Assembly: GCA_021821225.1 (NCBI GenBank)
Contig: JAKACR010000003.1
Location: 1 to 45,663, forward strand
Source: Bacillota bacterium
GTDB taxonomy: Bacteria > Bacillota > Bacilli > Alicyclobacillales > SLC66
Direction: 5' to 3'
DNA: 45,663 bases
In this document: one piece after another, positions 13,847 to 20,823 of the stretch
How positions within the stretch are numbered: the first letter of the stretch is position 1
Layout of the letters: every line of letters starts with the position of its first letter
The notes under the pieces: generated by a model
What the model saw: the letters and a program-made list of their open reading frames with translations, nothing else
Database searches by the model: none
What the model was told of the DNA's origin: nothing
Made by a program: the position numbers and the translations under genes

Positions 13847-14191
13847 TTAACTCTCATTCTCGATGCAGCGCGCGGCGTACGTTGCAAACTTTGTGCCCGT
13901 ATCCGGCCGGAAACTCTTCACCGCCTTGATCAGTCCGATCGTCCCGAGCGAAATCATGTCGTCCTCGTCCACGCCGGAATCGCGAAACTTTTTAGCAATA
14001 AAAGCCACGAGCCGCAGATTGTGCTCCACCAATTCATGATACGCCTGCTCTTCACCCTGCTGCACGCGCGTGAGACAGGACCGCTCGTCGGCTTCATTGA
14101 GTGGTTGTGGAAATGCCTGGTTTTTTACATAGGACACAAGTGTTGCAGACTCCCGAACAGCCAGGGAAATTAGCGCGACGATCGCAGACAC
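13847..14191 (-). CDS. sigK: pro-sigma-K, 5' part, interrupted
   Basis: About 114 codons, from a GTG with AGGGGG 9 nt upstream; an ATG at 14212 would add seven residues. The N-terminal 20 residues form a hydrophobic pro-sequence ending ATLVS before YVKNQAFPQPL, which matches the SpoIVFB cleavage point of B. subtilis pro-sigma-K. The mature part keeps region 2 (EHNLRLVAFIAKKF, DMISLGTIGLIKAVKSF, ATYAARCIENE) and then stops. Region 2.4 onwards and all of region 4 are missing because the mobile element separates them, so the fragment cannot act as a sigma factor until the element is excised. A sigma-K/E-like promoter lies at 14274-14301. Confidence 0.93.
   Translation of the reverse strand: MSAIVALISLAVRESATLVSYVKNQAFPQPLNEADERSCLTRVQQGEEQAYHELVEHNLRLVAFIAKKFRDSGVDEDDMISLGTIGLIKAVKSFRPDTGTKFATYAARCIENES
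13854..13858 (-). other. predicted attachment-site core AATGA within sigK
   Basis: On the minus strand the sequence ATCGAGAATGAGAGTTAA shows sigma-K codons ...I-E-N-E running into S-stop. AATGA is the short core I recall for the B. subtilis skin junctions, and it occurs exactly where similarity to sigma-K ends. The partner core should lie next to the missing 3' half of sigK. Confidence 0.6.
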
Positions 14192-14273
14192 GAAAGTTGT
14201 CCCCCTGCCCATTTCGCCTTGACGTACGTGGAATCGCGGCCAACACCGACGGACGCGGGAAACGAATCATTCC

Positions 14274-14301
14274 ATCGTATGTCGCATCCGGCCGAACGGT
14301 G
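14274..14301 (-). promoter_or_regulatory. candidate sigma-K/sigma-E promoter of sigK
   Basis: On the minus strand CACC (14298-14301) is followed after 16 bp by CATACGATG (-10 from 14281). This fits mACm-N16-CATAnnnTA of sigma-K with one mismatch and the CATAcaaT -10 of sigma-E. The expected start is about 75 nt before the GTG. Confidence 0.45.
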
Positions 14302-14563
14302 CAGCGCCCCTCTTCTGCGCGGGAGATTTGTATTGTTTGCCAATTAGACGCTAAAGTTCTCGCAGATCCCAATGTTTTTTCACAGTTTCCTATTGCGCGC
14401 AACTGCAAAAGGTGGTAGTCTTTCTCTAGTAAATATGTGGGTGAACCTTAACGCAAAATGTATTCCTGAGGTGAACCCGAAAATGATGCACAAATCCCTT
14501 TGTTTCGCGGTACTTCGCGAGTCGGATGGGAAAAACCCACTTCCAGAAGGAGGCGTATTGTAA

Positions 14564-14815
14564 ATGATGAAGTCCACAGGAATTGTCCGCAAGGTTGACG
14601 AGCTGGGCCGGGTGGTTATCCCGATTGAGTTGCGCAGGACGCTCGGAATCGGCGAGAAAGACGCTCTGGAGATCTACGTCGACGGAGACCGTATCATTTT
14701 GAAAAAGTACGAGCCCGCATGCATCTTCTGCGGACAGGCGGATGAGATTATTCACTTCCGCGGCAAGAACATCTGCCCGACGTGCATTGGAGAAATGGCC
14801 AAAGCGTCCGTCTGA
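14564..14815 (+). CDS. abrB: AbrB-family transition-state regulator
   Basis: 83 aa. The first 50 residues (STGIVRKVDELGRVVIPIELRRTLGI...DALEIYVDGDRIILKKY) are almost identical to the swapped-hairpin DNA-binding domain of B. subtilis AbrB. Unlike that protein, the C-terminal part has two CxxC pairs (CIFC, CPTC), a small zinc-ribbon probably used for multimerisation. AAGGAGG precedes the start by about 10 nt; the second codon is also ATG. It lies beside rsmI as in B. subtilis. A global repressor of post-exponential genes, lifted by Spo0A at the onset of sporulation. Confidence 0.95.
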   Translation: MMKSTGIVRKVDELGRVVIPIELRRTLGIGEKDALEIYVDGDRIILKKYEPACIFCGQADEIIHFRGKNICPTCIGEMAKASV

Positions 14816-14826
14816 CCTGCTGTCCG

Positions 14827-14896
14827 GCCGGCGCCGCAGCGCCCGATTCCTCCTGCTTTGGCAGGAGGTGGGGAACTGTGGCGCCGGCTTTTCTTT
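14827..14896. terminator. branched convergent terminator between abrB and rsmI
   Basis: A 13-bp outer stem (GCCGGCGCCGCAG paired with CTGTGGCGCCGGC) encloses a perfect 8-bp inner hairpin CCTCCTGC/GCAGGAGG and is followed by TTTTCTTT on the plus strand. It ends abrB and may also act on rsmI from the other side. Confidence 0.75.
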
Positions 14897-14938
14897 GTCA
14901 AACCCGGCCGCGAAAGACCGCGTTTGCACTGGCGCCGA

Positions 14939-15895
14939 TCAGGCGTCCTCCCCCGCGTGCGCCAACAGTTGCCTGTACAGCTCGTTGCGCGAAAGCCCCC
15001 GCAGCTTTGCCGCCTCCCGCACCGCTTCATTGCGCGAGCATCCGCGGCCCGTCAGCACCGCCACGTGCTCTTCAGCGGTAAGCGAGACCATGGCCGCACC
15101 TGCGGCAGCCAGGGCGCACGGCTCTCCGTCCGCACCAGCGTCCTTCCCCTGACCGGCTTGCGACGCACGATCTGCCGCATCCGATGACTCCCGCTCCACT
15201 CCGACACCCTCGACGAGCACGACCAGTTCACCGCGCAGACCCTCCCCGGCCAGGCGCGTCGCGGCTTCGCGCAGCGATCCGCGCACGTACTCCTCGTGCA
15301 GCTTGGTCAACTCGCGGCCAATCACGAACCGTCTGTCGCCCAGGGCGTCCGCCATCGCCGCCAGCGTCGCGCCGATACGATGCGGCGATTCATAGAAAAT
15401 CTGCGTCTCCCGGCGCTGGCTCAATTCTGTGAGACGTCTAGCGCGCTCTTTGTCGGACCGGGGAAGGAAGCCGTGAAAAGAGAAGCTGTGCGTGTCGAGT
15501 CCCGAACCCACCAAGGCCGTGACGAACGCAGTGGGTCCCGGAAGGACGACAAAGGGCAGACCGTCGGCCAGCAGTCTTGCGACCACTTCGGCTCCCGGAT
15601 CCGACACGCCCGGCGTCCCGGCGTCGGTCACAAGTGCGCCCTGTGCGCCCTGTTCAAGCTGCCCGACAATCCGTTCCAGGGCAGCGCGCACGTTGTGCTG
15701 ATGGCAAGAAAACAGTTGTGGCGGATGGATGTCAAAGTGGGTCAGCAGTTTGCGGGTGTGACGGGTATCTTCCGCCGCGATGAACTGCGCGTCGCGCAGC
15801 ACCTGAAGGGCGCGCAGCGTGATGTCCTGCAGGTGGCCAATCGGTGTTGGCACGAGGTACAGGATACCCTGCCCGGTCGGAGGGCGCTCGCTCAC
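14939..15895 (-). CDS. rsmI: 16S rRNA (cytidine-1402-2'-O)-methyltransferase
   Basis: 318 aa, SAM-dependent tetrapyrrole-methylase fold. Visible motifs: LYLVPTPIGHLQDITLRAL (start), AEDTRHTRKLL, VTDAGTPGVSDPG and the LPGPTAFVTALVGSG loop, all conserved in RsmI. The enzyme methylates the ribose of C1402 in 16S rRNA at the decoding centre. The C-terminal 90 residues hold an alanine/glycine-rich linker (about 225-260) and a short helical domain. GTG start with GGGAGG 9 nt upstream; 16 bp after the yabA stop. In B. subtilis yabB and yazA lie between yabA and rsmI; they are absent here. Confidence 0.95.
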   Translation of the reverse strand: MSERPPTGQGILYLVPTPIGHLQDITLRALQVLRDAQFIAAEDTRHTRKLLTHFDIHPPQLFSCHQHNVRAALERIVGQLEQGAQGALVTDAGTPGVSDPGAEVVARLLADGLPFVVLPGPTAFVTALVGSGLDTHSFSFHGFLPRSDKERARRLTELSQRRETQIFYESPHRIGATLAAMADALGDRRFVIGRELTKLHEEYVRGSLREAATRLAGEGLRGELVVLVEGVGVERESSDAADRASQAGQGKDAGADGEPCALAAAGAAMVSLTAEEHVAVLTGRGCSRNEAVREAAKLRGLSRNELYRQLLAHAGEDA

Positions 15896-15911
15896 CGGCC
15901 GTCGCCTCCCT

Positions 15912-16226
15912 TCACGATGTGCGCTGAAGGTTCTGCAGGCAAAACAGACACTCCCCCTGCCGCAATCCTCCGTAGTTCACATTGCAGATGTGGAACCCTT
16001 CCTCATACAGATCGCGCAGGTACATGGCCGCCTCGCTCGTCTCCACGCGATGCTCGTCCACGTACAGCCGCGCCCGCTCACGCAAGTGCTCATTCTCAGT
16101 CGCGAGCCTCTGATTGTCATCGGCCAACTCTTCGAGTTGCAGTTTGAGCGAGCCGAGTTCTTCATAGAGTCGACCGATCTGTTCCTGCAAACGTTCCACC
16201 TGGCGTATCGCGAGCTGACGATCCAC
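15912..16226 (-). CDS. yabA: replication initiation control protein YabA
   Basis: 104 aa. An N-terminal coiled coil (VERLQEQIGRLYEELGSLKLQLEEL...) is followed by a variable linker and a C-terminal zinc domain FHICNVNYGGLRQGECLFC with the conserved His-Cys...Cys-x-x-Cys ligands. YabA binds DnaA and DnaN to limit re-initiation. The GTG at 16226 aligns residue by residue with the start of B. subtilis YabA. The frame is open upstream to a GTG at 16334 that overlaps the holB stop, but those 36 residues show no similarity. The gap of about 100 bp to holB is where ricT would be expected. Confidence 0.92.
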   Translation of the reverse strand: MDRQLAIRQVERLQEQIGRLYEELGSLKLQLEELADDNQRLATENEHLRERARLYVDEHRVETSEAAMYLRDLYEEGFHICNVNYGGLRQGECLFCLQNLQRTS

Positions 16227-16330
16227 AGATCCATCACCACTTGTTCCCCGATATAACCGCGCGTTCCGATCAGCATTTCTTGCCGCCGCAGACATGGCGC
16301 AACTGCCCCTCCGCGCCCAGGCTGACGTCG

Positions 16331-17215
16331 TCACCAGTCCGCCAGCAGCGCGGCTTCCAACGCGGACACGGGGTTGACGTGGCTCAACAGGCGGCGGCGC
16401 AATTCGGCTGCGCGCGCCGCCATCGCAACCGCCTTGCGGACACTGACGGCGTCGGCCAGTTCACGCATCCGATCGGCGTGCGACGCAAACACCACCGGCG
16501 ACAGACCGCTCGCCACCCCCGCCAGGTCGCGCGCGCATGCCATCCAGCGGTCTGCAAAGCGCAGCCAGCCGTCTGTCCCAAGGTCCATCTTGGCAAATTT
16601 GTCCGCCGCAAGGTGCCAGGCGACATCCGGCCGCTCTGCCAGGGCCGCCGTCACCTCGAGCACCGCCGCATCAATTGCCAGTTCGGCGTCCGTCGGCGGC
16701 CCGAGTGCGCCACCCTCGGCGGATGCGTGCAGCCGGATGGTGAAGCACCGCGAACGGACCGTCTGCAACAGCGCGGAGGGCGCCGTCGTGGCAAGCAGGA
16801 ACAGCCTTCCCGCGTGCGGTTCTTCCATCCACTTGAGTATGGAATTCGCCGCTTCCGTCGTCAATCGGTCAGCGGAATACAGGACGACAATATGGCGCGC
16901 CGAACCGCTCAGCATGCGCGCGTCGGCGCGCTTAACCTGACGCATCTGGGCGAGTTTCAGACTCGCGCCGTCCGGCGTCAGGCTGGTCAGCCCTGCGTGG
17001 TTGCCCGACTGCACCCGCAGGCACGCTACACACGCCCCGCAAGCCGCGCCGCCCTGGCGCGGGCTGGCGCACAAGAGCGATTCCCCGATCCGCCGCACGG
17101 TGTCCGAGACAAATCCCGCGTCCTCTCCTGTGACAACATACGCGTGTCCAAGCCTGTCCCGGTCGAGTAAAGCGCGCATCCTCGCCACACATTGGTCCGC
17201 GTTCGTCCCGACCAC
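16331..17215 (-). CDS. holB: DNA polymerase III delta' subunit
   Basis: 294 aa. It has a degenerate P-loop (VVTGEDAGFVSDTVRRI) lacking the GKT, zinc-binding CGACVACLRVQSGNH, the ILKWMEEP stretch of clamp-loader sensor regions and an SRC motif (VRSRCFTIRL), as expected for delta', which does not hydrolyse ATP but docks the DnaX ring. It opens the beta clamp together with DnaX (24216-26240) and delta. Gene order tmk-darA-yaaR-holB matches B. subtilis. Part of a long minus-strand operon. Confidence 0.93.
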   Translation of the reverse strand: MVGTNADQCVARMRALLDRDRLGHAYVVTGEDAGFVSDTVRRIGESLLCASPRQGGAACGACVACLRVQSGNHAGLTSLTPDGASLKLAQMRQVKRADARMLSGSARHIVVLYSADRLTTEAANSILKWMEEPHAGRLFLLATTAPSALLQTVRSRCFTIRLHASAEGGALGPPTDAELAIDAAVLEVTAALAERPDVAWHLAADKFAKMDLGTDGWLRFADRWMACARDLAGVASGLSPVVFASHADRMRELADAVSVRKAVAMAARAAELRRRLLSHVNPVSALEAALLADW

Positions 17216-17242
17216 CCCGTTTCTCCCCGACCGACCGTCGCC

Positions 17243-17692
17243 TCACAGGCGCAGACTCACCAACAAGCCCTTGATCTCCCCGATCACATGGAGCAGTTGC
17301 AGTGATTCGCGCTCGTCGCCCAGCACAATCCGCAAGAGTTGCAGCAGATGGTCGTCGATCTCCTCAACCAGCGCGTAGACCTTGCGCTGTCCCGGCGCTT
17401 CGTCAACAGCGGAATTCGAGATGATAAAGCCGTTCTCGACAACCTCTTTCACGAAGGCGCGCACAGCGTCCCTGTACGCCTGGGCAAGCGCCATGGACGG
17501 CGCTTTGAGCAGCCTGTTGCCAAGCTCCTCGACGCTGGCCGTCAGACGAGCCACCTCTCCGTCCGCGATGCGCCGATCCGCCGTCCGCAACACGCTCGCG
17601 AATTCGTCGCCTTCTGTGCGGTGGCCCGCAGCCGCATTGCGCAGCTCCGGCCGTCGCGCGGACGACCGTGACTTGCGTTCGATTTTCATCAT
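17243..17692 (-). CDS. yaaR: YaaR family protein (DUF327)
   Basis: 149 aa, helical. The central ELGNRLLKAPSMALAQAYRDAVRAFVKEVVENGF and the ending LGDERESLQLLHVIGEIKGLLVSL match the YaaR family, conserved between darA and holB in Firmicutes. The N-terminus is basic and probably disordered. Molecular role not established. It overlaps no neighbour; 27 bp separate it from holB. Function is inferred only from conserved linkage with tmk and the clamp loader. Confidence 0.88.
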   Translation of the reverse strand: MMKIERKSRSSARRPELRNAAAGHRTEGDEFASVLRTADRRIADGEVARLTASVEELGNRLLKAPSMALAQAYRDAVRAFVKEVVENGFIISNSAVDEAPGQRKVYALVEEIDDHLLQLLRIVLGDERESLQLLHVIGEIKGLLVSLRL

Positions 17693-17734
17693 GTCACTCC
17701 GGACTCTGTCACATGTCTCCCGGACGCGCGTTCC

Positions 17735-18064
17735 CTAAAACTGTTCAAACCGCTCGACCCGGACGACAAACACCGTGGCGCCGCCCACCTGCACGGACAC
17801 CGGATAGGAGACGTACGACTCGACCTGATTGCCCAGAGGCGACAGCGGTGTGACAAGTTGTTCGCGCGCCCGGCAGCTCTTGCGGATCGCGGTCATGACT
17901 TCCTCGGTGCGATCATCGTCCACACCAATCATAAACGTTGTGTTGCCTGCGCGCAAAAAGCCGCCAGTAGAGGCCAGCTTGGTCGCGCGAATGCTCGCTT
18001 TGACAAGCGCGTCGGAGAGACGGGAAACATCCTTATCCTGCACGACGGCAAAGATGAGTTGCAT
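17735..18064 (-). CDS. darA: cyclic-di-AMP receptor protein (PII-like)
   Basis: 109 aa from the ATG at 18064, the same length as B. subtilis DarA (YaaQ); GGGGTGAAG precedes it. It begins MQLIFAVVQDKDVSRLSDAL and has the RATKLASTGGFLRAGNTTF loop that contacts cyclic di-AMP in the family, then the PII-like EEVMTAI helix. A trimeric cytosolic sensor whose downstream target is not firmly known. The ATG lies 7 bp after the tmk stop codon. A longer frame from 18097 is rejected because it runs into tmk. Confidence 0.93.
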   Translation of the reverse strand: MQLIFAVVQDKDVSRLSDALVKASIRATKLASTGGFLRAGNTTFMIGVDDDRTEEVMTAIRKSCRAREQLVTPLSPLGNQVESYVSYPVSVQVGGATVFVVRVERFEQF

Positions 18065-18071
18065 CTGCTCT

Positions 18072-18725
18072 TCACCCCCTCTGCACGACCGCTTCAACCG
18101 CCTGCCATACGGTCAGGGACACATCCTCGGGCGCGCCCGACCCGTCCACCCACGCCACGCGCTCCGGCTCGCGGTCGCGTATCGAACGCAGCCCCTCGCG
18201 AACGCGCGCAAAGAAAGCGGGCCCGCGCTGTTCCAGGCGATCCTGTCCAGCGGTCCCGTCGCGCGCAGACAGGCGCACCATCGCCACTTCCACGGCGACG
18301 TCGACCACAATGGTCTTGTCCGGCGTGATTCCCGACACGGCGCGACGGTTGATCTCCAGAACCGCTTCTTCCGTGAGCTGCGGATCGGCGAGTCCACGCC
18401 CCTGATACGCCACACTGGCGTCGAGAAAGCGGTCGCAGACCACCAGCAGTCCCCGCGCAAGCGCCGGCAGGATCACTCGGCGCACGTGCTCCGCCCGCGA
18501 CGAAGCGTACAGATACGCCTCCGTGACGGGCGTCATTTCCGACGAGGGATCCAACAGAAGCGCGCGAATCGCATCTCCGACGGGCGTGCCGCCGGGTTCG
18601 CGCGTCCGCACGAATGGTATCCCATTGTCTTTCAGACGTTGGCACAGGAGATCGACCTGGGTCGTTTTCCCGGCCCCATCGATGCCTTCAACGGTGATAA
18701 ACTGTCCGCGCCGCTCCAGACCCAT
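18072..18725 (-). CDS. tmk: thymidylate kinase
   Basis: 217 aa. It shows the P-loop EGIDGAGKTT, the TREPGGTPVGDAIRALLLDP motif, a DRFLDASVAYQG lid-proximal region and a basic C-terminal lid segment (RDREPERVAWVDG). It phosphorylates dTMP to dTDP for DNA synthesis. The ATG at 18725 is chosen over 18764 because it lies 10 bp after the upstream gene's stop; GGAGG is unusually close to it, with a better AAGGAG further upstream. Operon partner of darA, yaaR and holB. Confidence 0.95.
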   Translation of the reverse strand: MGLERRGQFITVEGIDGAGKTTQVDLLCQRLKDNGIPFVRTREPGGTPVGDAIRALLLDPSSEMTPVTEAYLYASSRAEHVRRVILPALARGLLVVCDRFLDASVAYQGRGLADPQLTEEAVLEINRRAVSGITPDKTIVVDVAVEVAMVRLSARDGTAGQDRLEQRGPAFFARVREGLRSIRDREPERVAWVDGSGAPEDVSLTVWQAVEAVVQRG

Positions 18726-18735
18726 TCCTCCAGAC

Positions 18736-20220
18736 TCACTCCTTAAAGCAACAGACCGTTCCATCGCGCAGGTTCAGTCCGTCCACACGCACCCCAAGAC
18801 TGCGCAGACGGACGAGTCGCGCGCACACCCGCTCCGTGAAGCGCTCGCCGCAAAGCGTGAGCGGAACCCCGGGCGGATAGACGATCACAGGCGCGGCGGC
18901 GCGTCGTCCGACAGCGGCGGCGGCCGGAAGCCAGACCGTCGCGCCAGCGGACGGGCACATGTCGATGAGCCCGTCCGTCTCCGCTGGCTGCCAGGCGTCT
19001 TGCGCGAAGGACACCGCGACGCCCGTCCCGCGCGCCGCTTCCGGACACAGGTCCAGCAGCGCGTCCACAACCCGCTCCACGTCGCGCCGGCTGTTCGCAT
19101 AGGTCCACAATAGCAGGACGCTGCGCTCATCGCACAACTCCACAAAAATACCATAACTCTCGCGCAACTGGTCGGCGAGGACGCACCCCTCGCAGCCGTA
19201 CGCGCCTGCGTCCAGCACCCACTTGAACGGGTCCCGGGCCAGATTTCCCGGCAATTGCACAAGCAGGTCCGGCCGCTCCCGCTCCAGAAGTCGTTGCGCC
19301 TCGCGCAGGAGATCGATCATGACAGCGATGCGCGCCCGCCCTTCGGTGGCCAACTGGGCGCGAACCGCATCCAACGACGCGAGCAGAAGATAGGAGGGGG
19401 AACTCGTCTGCACCGTGCGAAGCGCCCTCCTGACCGTCCCGGGGTCGACGCGGGCCCCGGAGACGTGCTGGAAAGCGGTCTGGGTCAGCGCCGCAGCCAT
19501 CTTGTGGGCGCTGTGCACCACCACGTCGGCGCCGGCCTGCACCGCGGACATCGGGAGATCCGGATGGAAAGGAAGGTGCACCCCGTGCGCCTCGTCGACC
19601 AGCACCACGACATCCGCGGCGTGCGCCGTGCGGACCAGCGCCGCAACGTCTGAAACGACGCCCTCGTACGTCGGACTCGTCAGTATCAGCGCCCGGGCGT
19701 CGGGGTGCCGCCGCAACGCGCCTCGCAAATCGCCGTCGGACAGCGCGCCCCACAGCGGGAGGCCGGCGGATGAGCGCACCAACGGCGGACTCAGGACGGC
19801 CACACGCGCCCTGGCCAGTTGCAGGCCATTCCACACCGAGAGGTGCGCGTTGCGGCCGACGAGCACAACGTCCCCAGGATGCACCACCGCAAGAATGGCT
19901 GCCAGATTGCCGGCCGTGCTGCCGCCCACCAGAAAATTCGTGGCATCGCAGCCAAAAGCATGGGCCGCAAGTGCCTGCGCCTGCTCAATGGGTCCACGGG
20001 CCGCATACAGGTCGTCCAATCCCGGCAGTTCCGTGGCGTCCCACGCCGCAAACGGCCCGGCCAGATGGGCCACCTGCGCAGGCAGGCCCCGACCCGCCTT
20101 GTGTCCGGGCGTATGCAACGAGACGCGCTCGACGCGCTGGTGTCGCGTCAGGGCCTCCACGATGGGCATCCGCGACTGTTCCATTCCGGTTATCCCGACT
20201 GCTTCGCGCCTTTTCTCCAT
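18736..20220 (-). CDS. PLP-dependent Orn/Lys/Arg decarboxylase family (YaaO-like)
   Basis: About 494 aa from the ATG at 20220 (GGAG 9 nt upstream); ATG codons at 20235 and 20184 are alternatives, and similarity begins around PIVEALTRHQRVERVSLHTPGHKAG. The central SAHK (VVHSAHKMAAAL) carries the PLP lysine, preceded by VDEAHGVH, and the C-terminal small domain is complete. Decarboxylates an amino acid such as lysine or arginine to a polyamine precursor; substrate not determined. It sits between csfB and tmk, as yaaO does in B. subtilis, and co-reads with them. Confidence 0.85.
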   Translation of the reverse strand: MEKRREAVGITGMEQSRMPIVEALTRHQRVERVSLHTPGHKAGRGLPAQVAHLAGPFAAWDATELPGLDDLYAARGPIEQAQALAAHAFGCDATNFLVGGSTAGNLAAILAVVHPGDVVLVGRNAHLSVWNGLQLARARVAVLSPPLVRSSAGLPLWGALSDGDLRGALRRHPDARALILTSPTYEGVVSDVAALVRTAHAADVVVLVDEAHGVHLPFHPDLPMSAVQAGADVVVHSAHKMAAALTQTAFQHVSGARVDPGTVRRALRTVQTSSPSYLLLASLDAVRAQLATEGRARIAVMIDLLREAQRLLERERPDLLVQLPGNLARDPFKWVLDAGAYGCEGCVLADQLRESYGIFVELCDERSVLLLWTYANSRRDVERVVDALLDLCPEAARGTGVAVSFAQDAWQPAETDGLIDMCPSAGATVWLPAAAAVGRRAAAPVIVYPPGVPLTLCGERFTERVCARLVRLRSLGVRVDGLNLRDGTVCCFKE

Positions 20221-20297
20221 CGCAATTTTCTCCATCGCAATGTAGATTCGCCCTCGCACTTGAAAATCCTGCCGTCCGTCCGGCCGGAAGCGCCTGT

Positions 20298-20522
20298 TTA
20301 CGGCGAGGCGCAACCCGGCTCGGACGAGTCGGGTCCTCCGGCCATCAGATCCTTCCAGATCGTGCGCAGCCTTGCGACGAAGAATGCATAAAGCTCGTCA
20401 TCCGCTTCGGTCAAAATCATCTCCCGCTCACAGTCCGCACAAATAAACTGCGAGAGGATGTGGATCCCGTCGGATGTTTGACACTCACACACCACGCAGG
20501 TGAAAGCCGTCCGTTCCTCCAT
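20298..20522 (-). CDS. csfB: anti-sigma factor Gin (CsfB)
   Basis: 74 aa from the ATG at 20522; a GTG at 20543 in frame is an alternative. TCVVCECQTSDGIHILSQFICADCEREMI reproduces the two CxxC zinc knuckles of Gin, followed by the TEADDELYAFFVARLR helix. In B. subtilis Gin inhibits sigma-G in the early forespore and the mother cell and also sigma-E late. It neighbours the yaaO-like gene as in B. subtilis. A possible sigma-F type promoter is seen at 20620-20648. Confidence 0.9.
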   Translation of the reverse strand: MEERTAFTCVVCECQTSDGIHILSQFICADCEREMILTEADDELYAFFVARLRTIWKDLMAGGPDSSEPGCASP

Positions 20523-20619
20523 ACAGTTTTCACGTTCCTCCACATAGTCGCTTCATCCGCGCCGCACGCTGCGCTGCCGCACCGCCGCAATCAGAATTGT
20601 CACTGTTCCCTTGACAACC

Positions 20620-20648
20620 AGTATACCTCTCTAGCGCTTCTCTTATAC
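20620..20648 (-). promoter_or_regulatory. candidate sigma-F-like promoter of csfB
   Basis: On the minus strand GTATA (20644-20648) and GGTATACT (20620-20627) are separated by 16 bp, resembling GYWTA and the GG-rich -10 of sigma-F promoters, about 95 bp before csfB. The match is imperfect. Confidence 0.35.
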
Positions 20649-20823
20649 GAGATGCGATCCCCGCGCTGCGCGCACCCATACTATGCCTCCGCGCGGGGGT
20701 TGGTGCGCGGGAACGGCGCGCGGGCAGGGCCGTCTGGACGCGCCCTGCCCGACAGTCTATACTGAAGCGGGGCGATCCGCCTTTGCAGGTACATCTGGTC
20801 CGGCGGACGAGGGGGTCCGTCCA

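Larger units (their letters stand above)
1..13858. mobile_element. sigK-intervening (skin-like) element, left end outside the window
   Basis: The right boundary is inferred where the pro-sigma-K reading frame (minus strand) leaves its conserved sequence after RCIENE and reaches a stop two codons later. The B. subtilis skin element interrupts sigK at this same place. The insert is visibly more AT-rich than the flanking housekeeping genes. It carries a SpoIVCA-length large serine recombinase (456-1949), small phage-like genes, an AbiTii-type gene, a small resolvase and a type II restriction-modification system. No 3' sigK half is found in the window, so the left attachment site is probably beyond position 1 and the true length is unknown. 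In the known skin system the recombinase excises the element in the mother cell to rebuild sigK; that this element does the same is inferred. Confidence 0.8.

Noticed and set aside
16227..16334. 36-residue extension of YabA from a GTG overlapping the holB stop
   Set aside because: The GTG at 16226 aligns exactly with the start of known YabA; the extension has no similarity.
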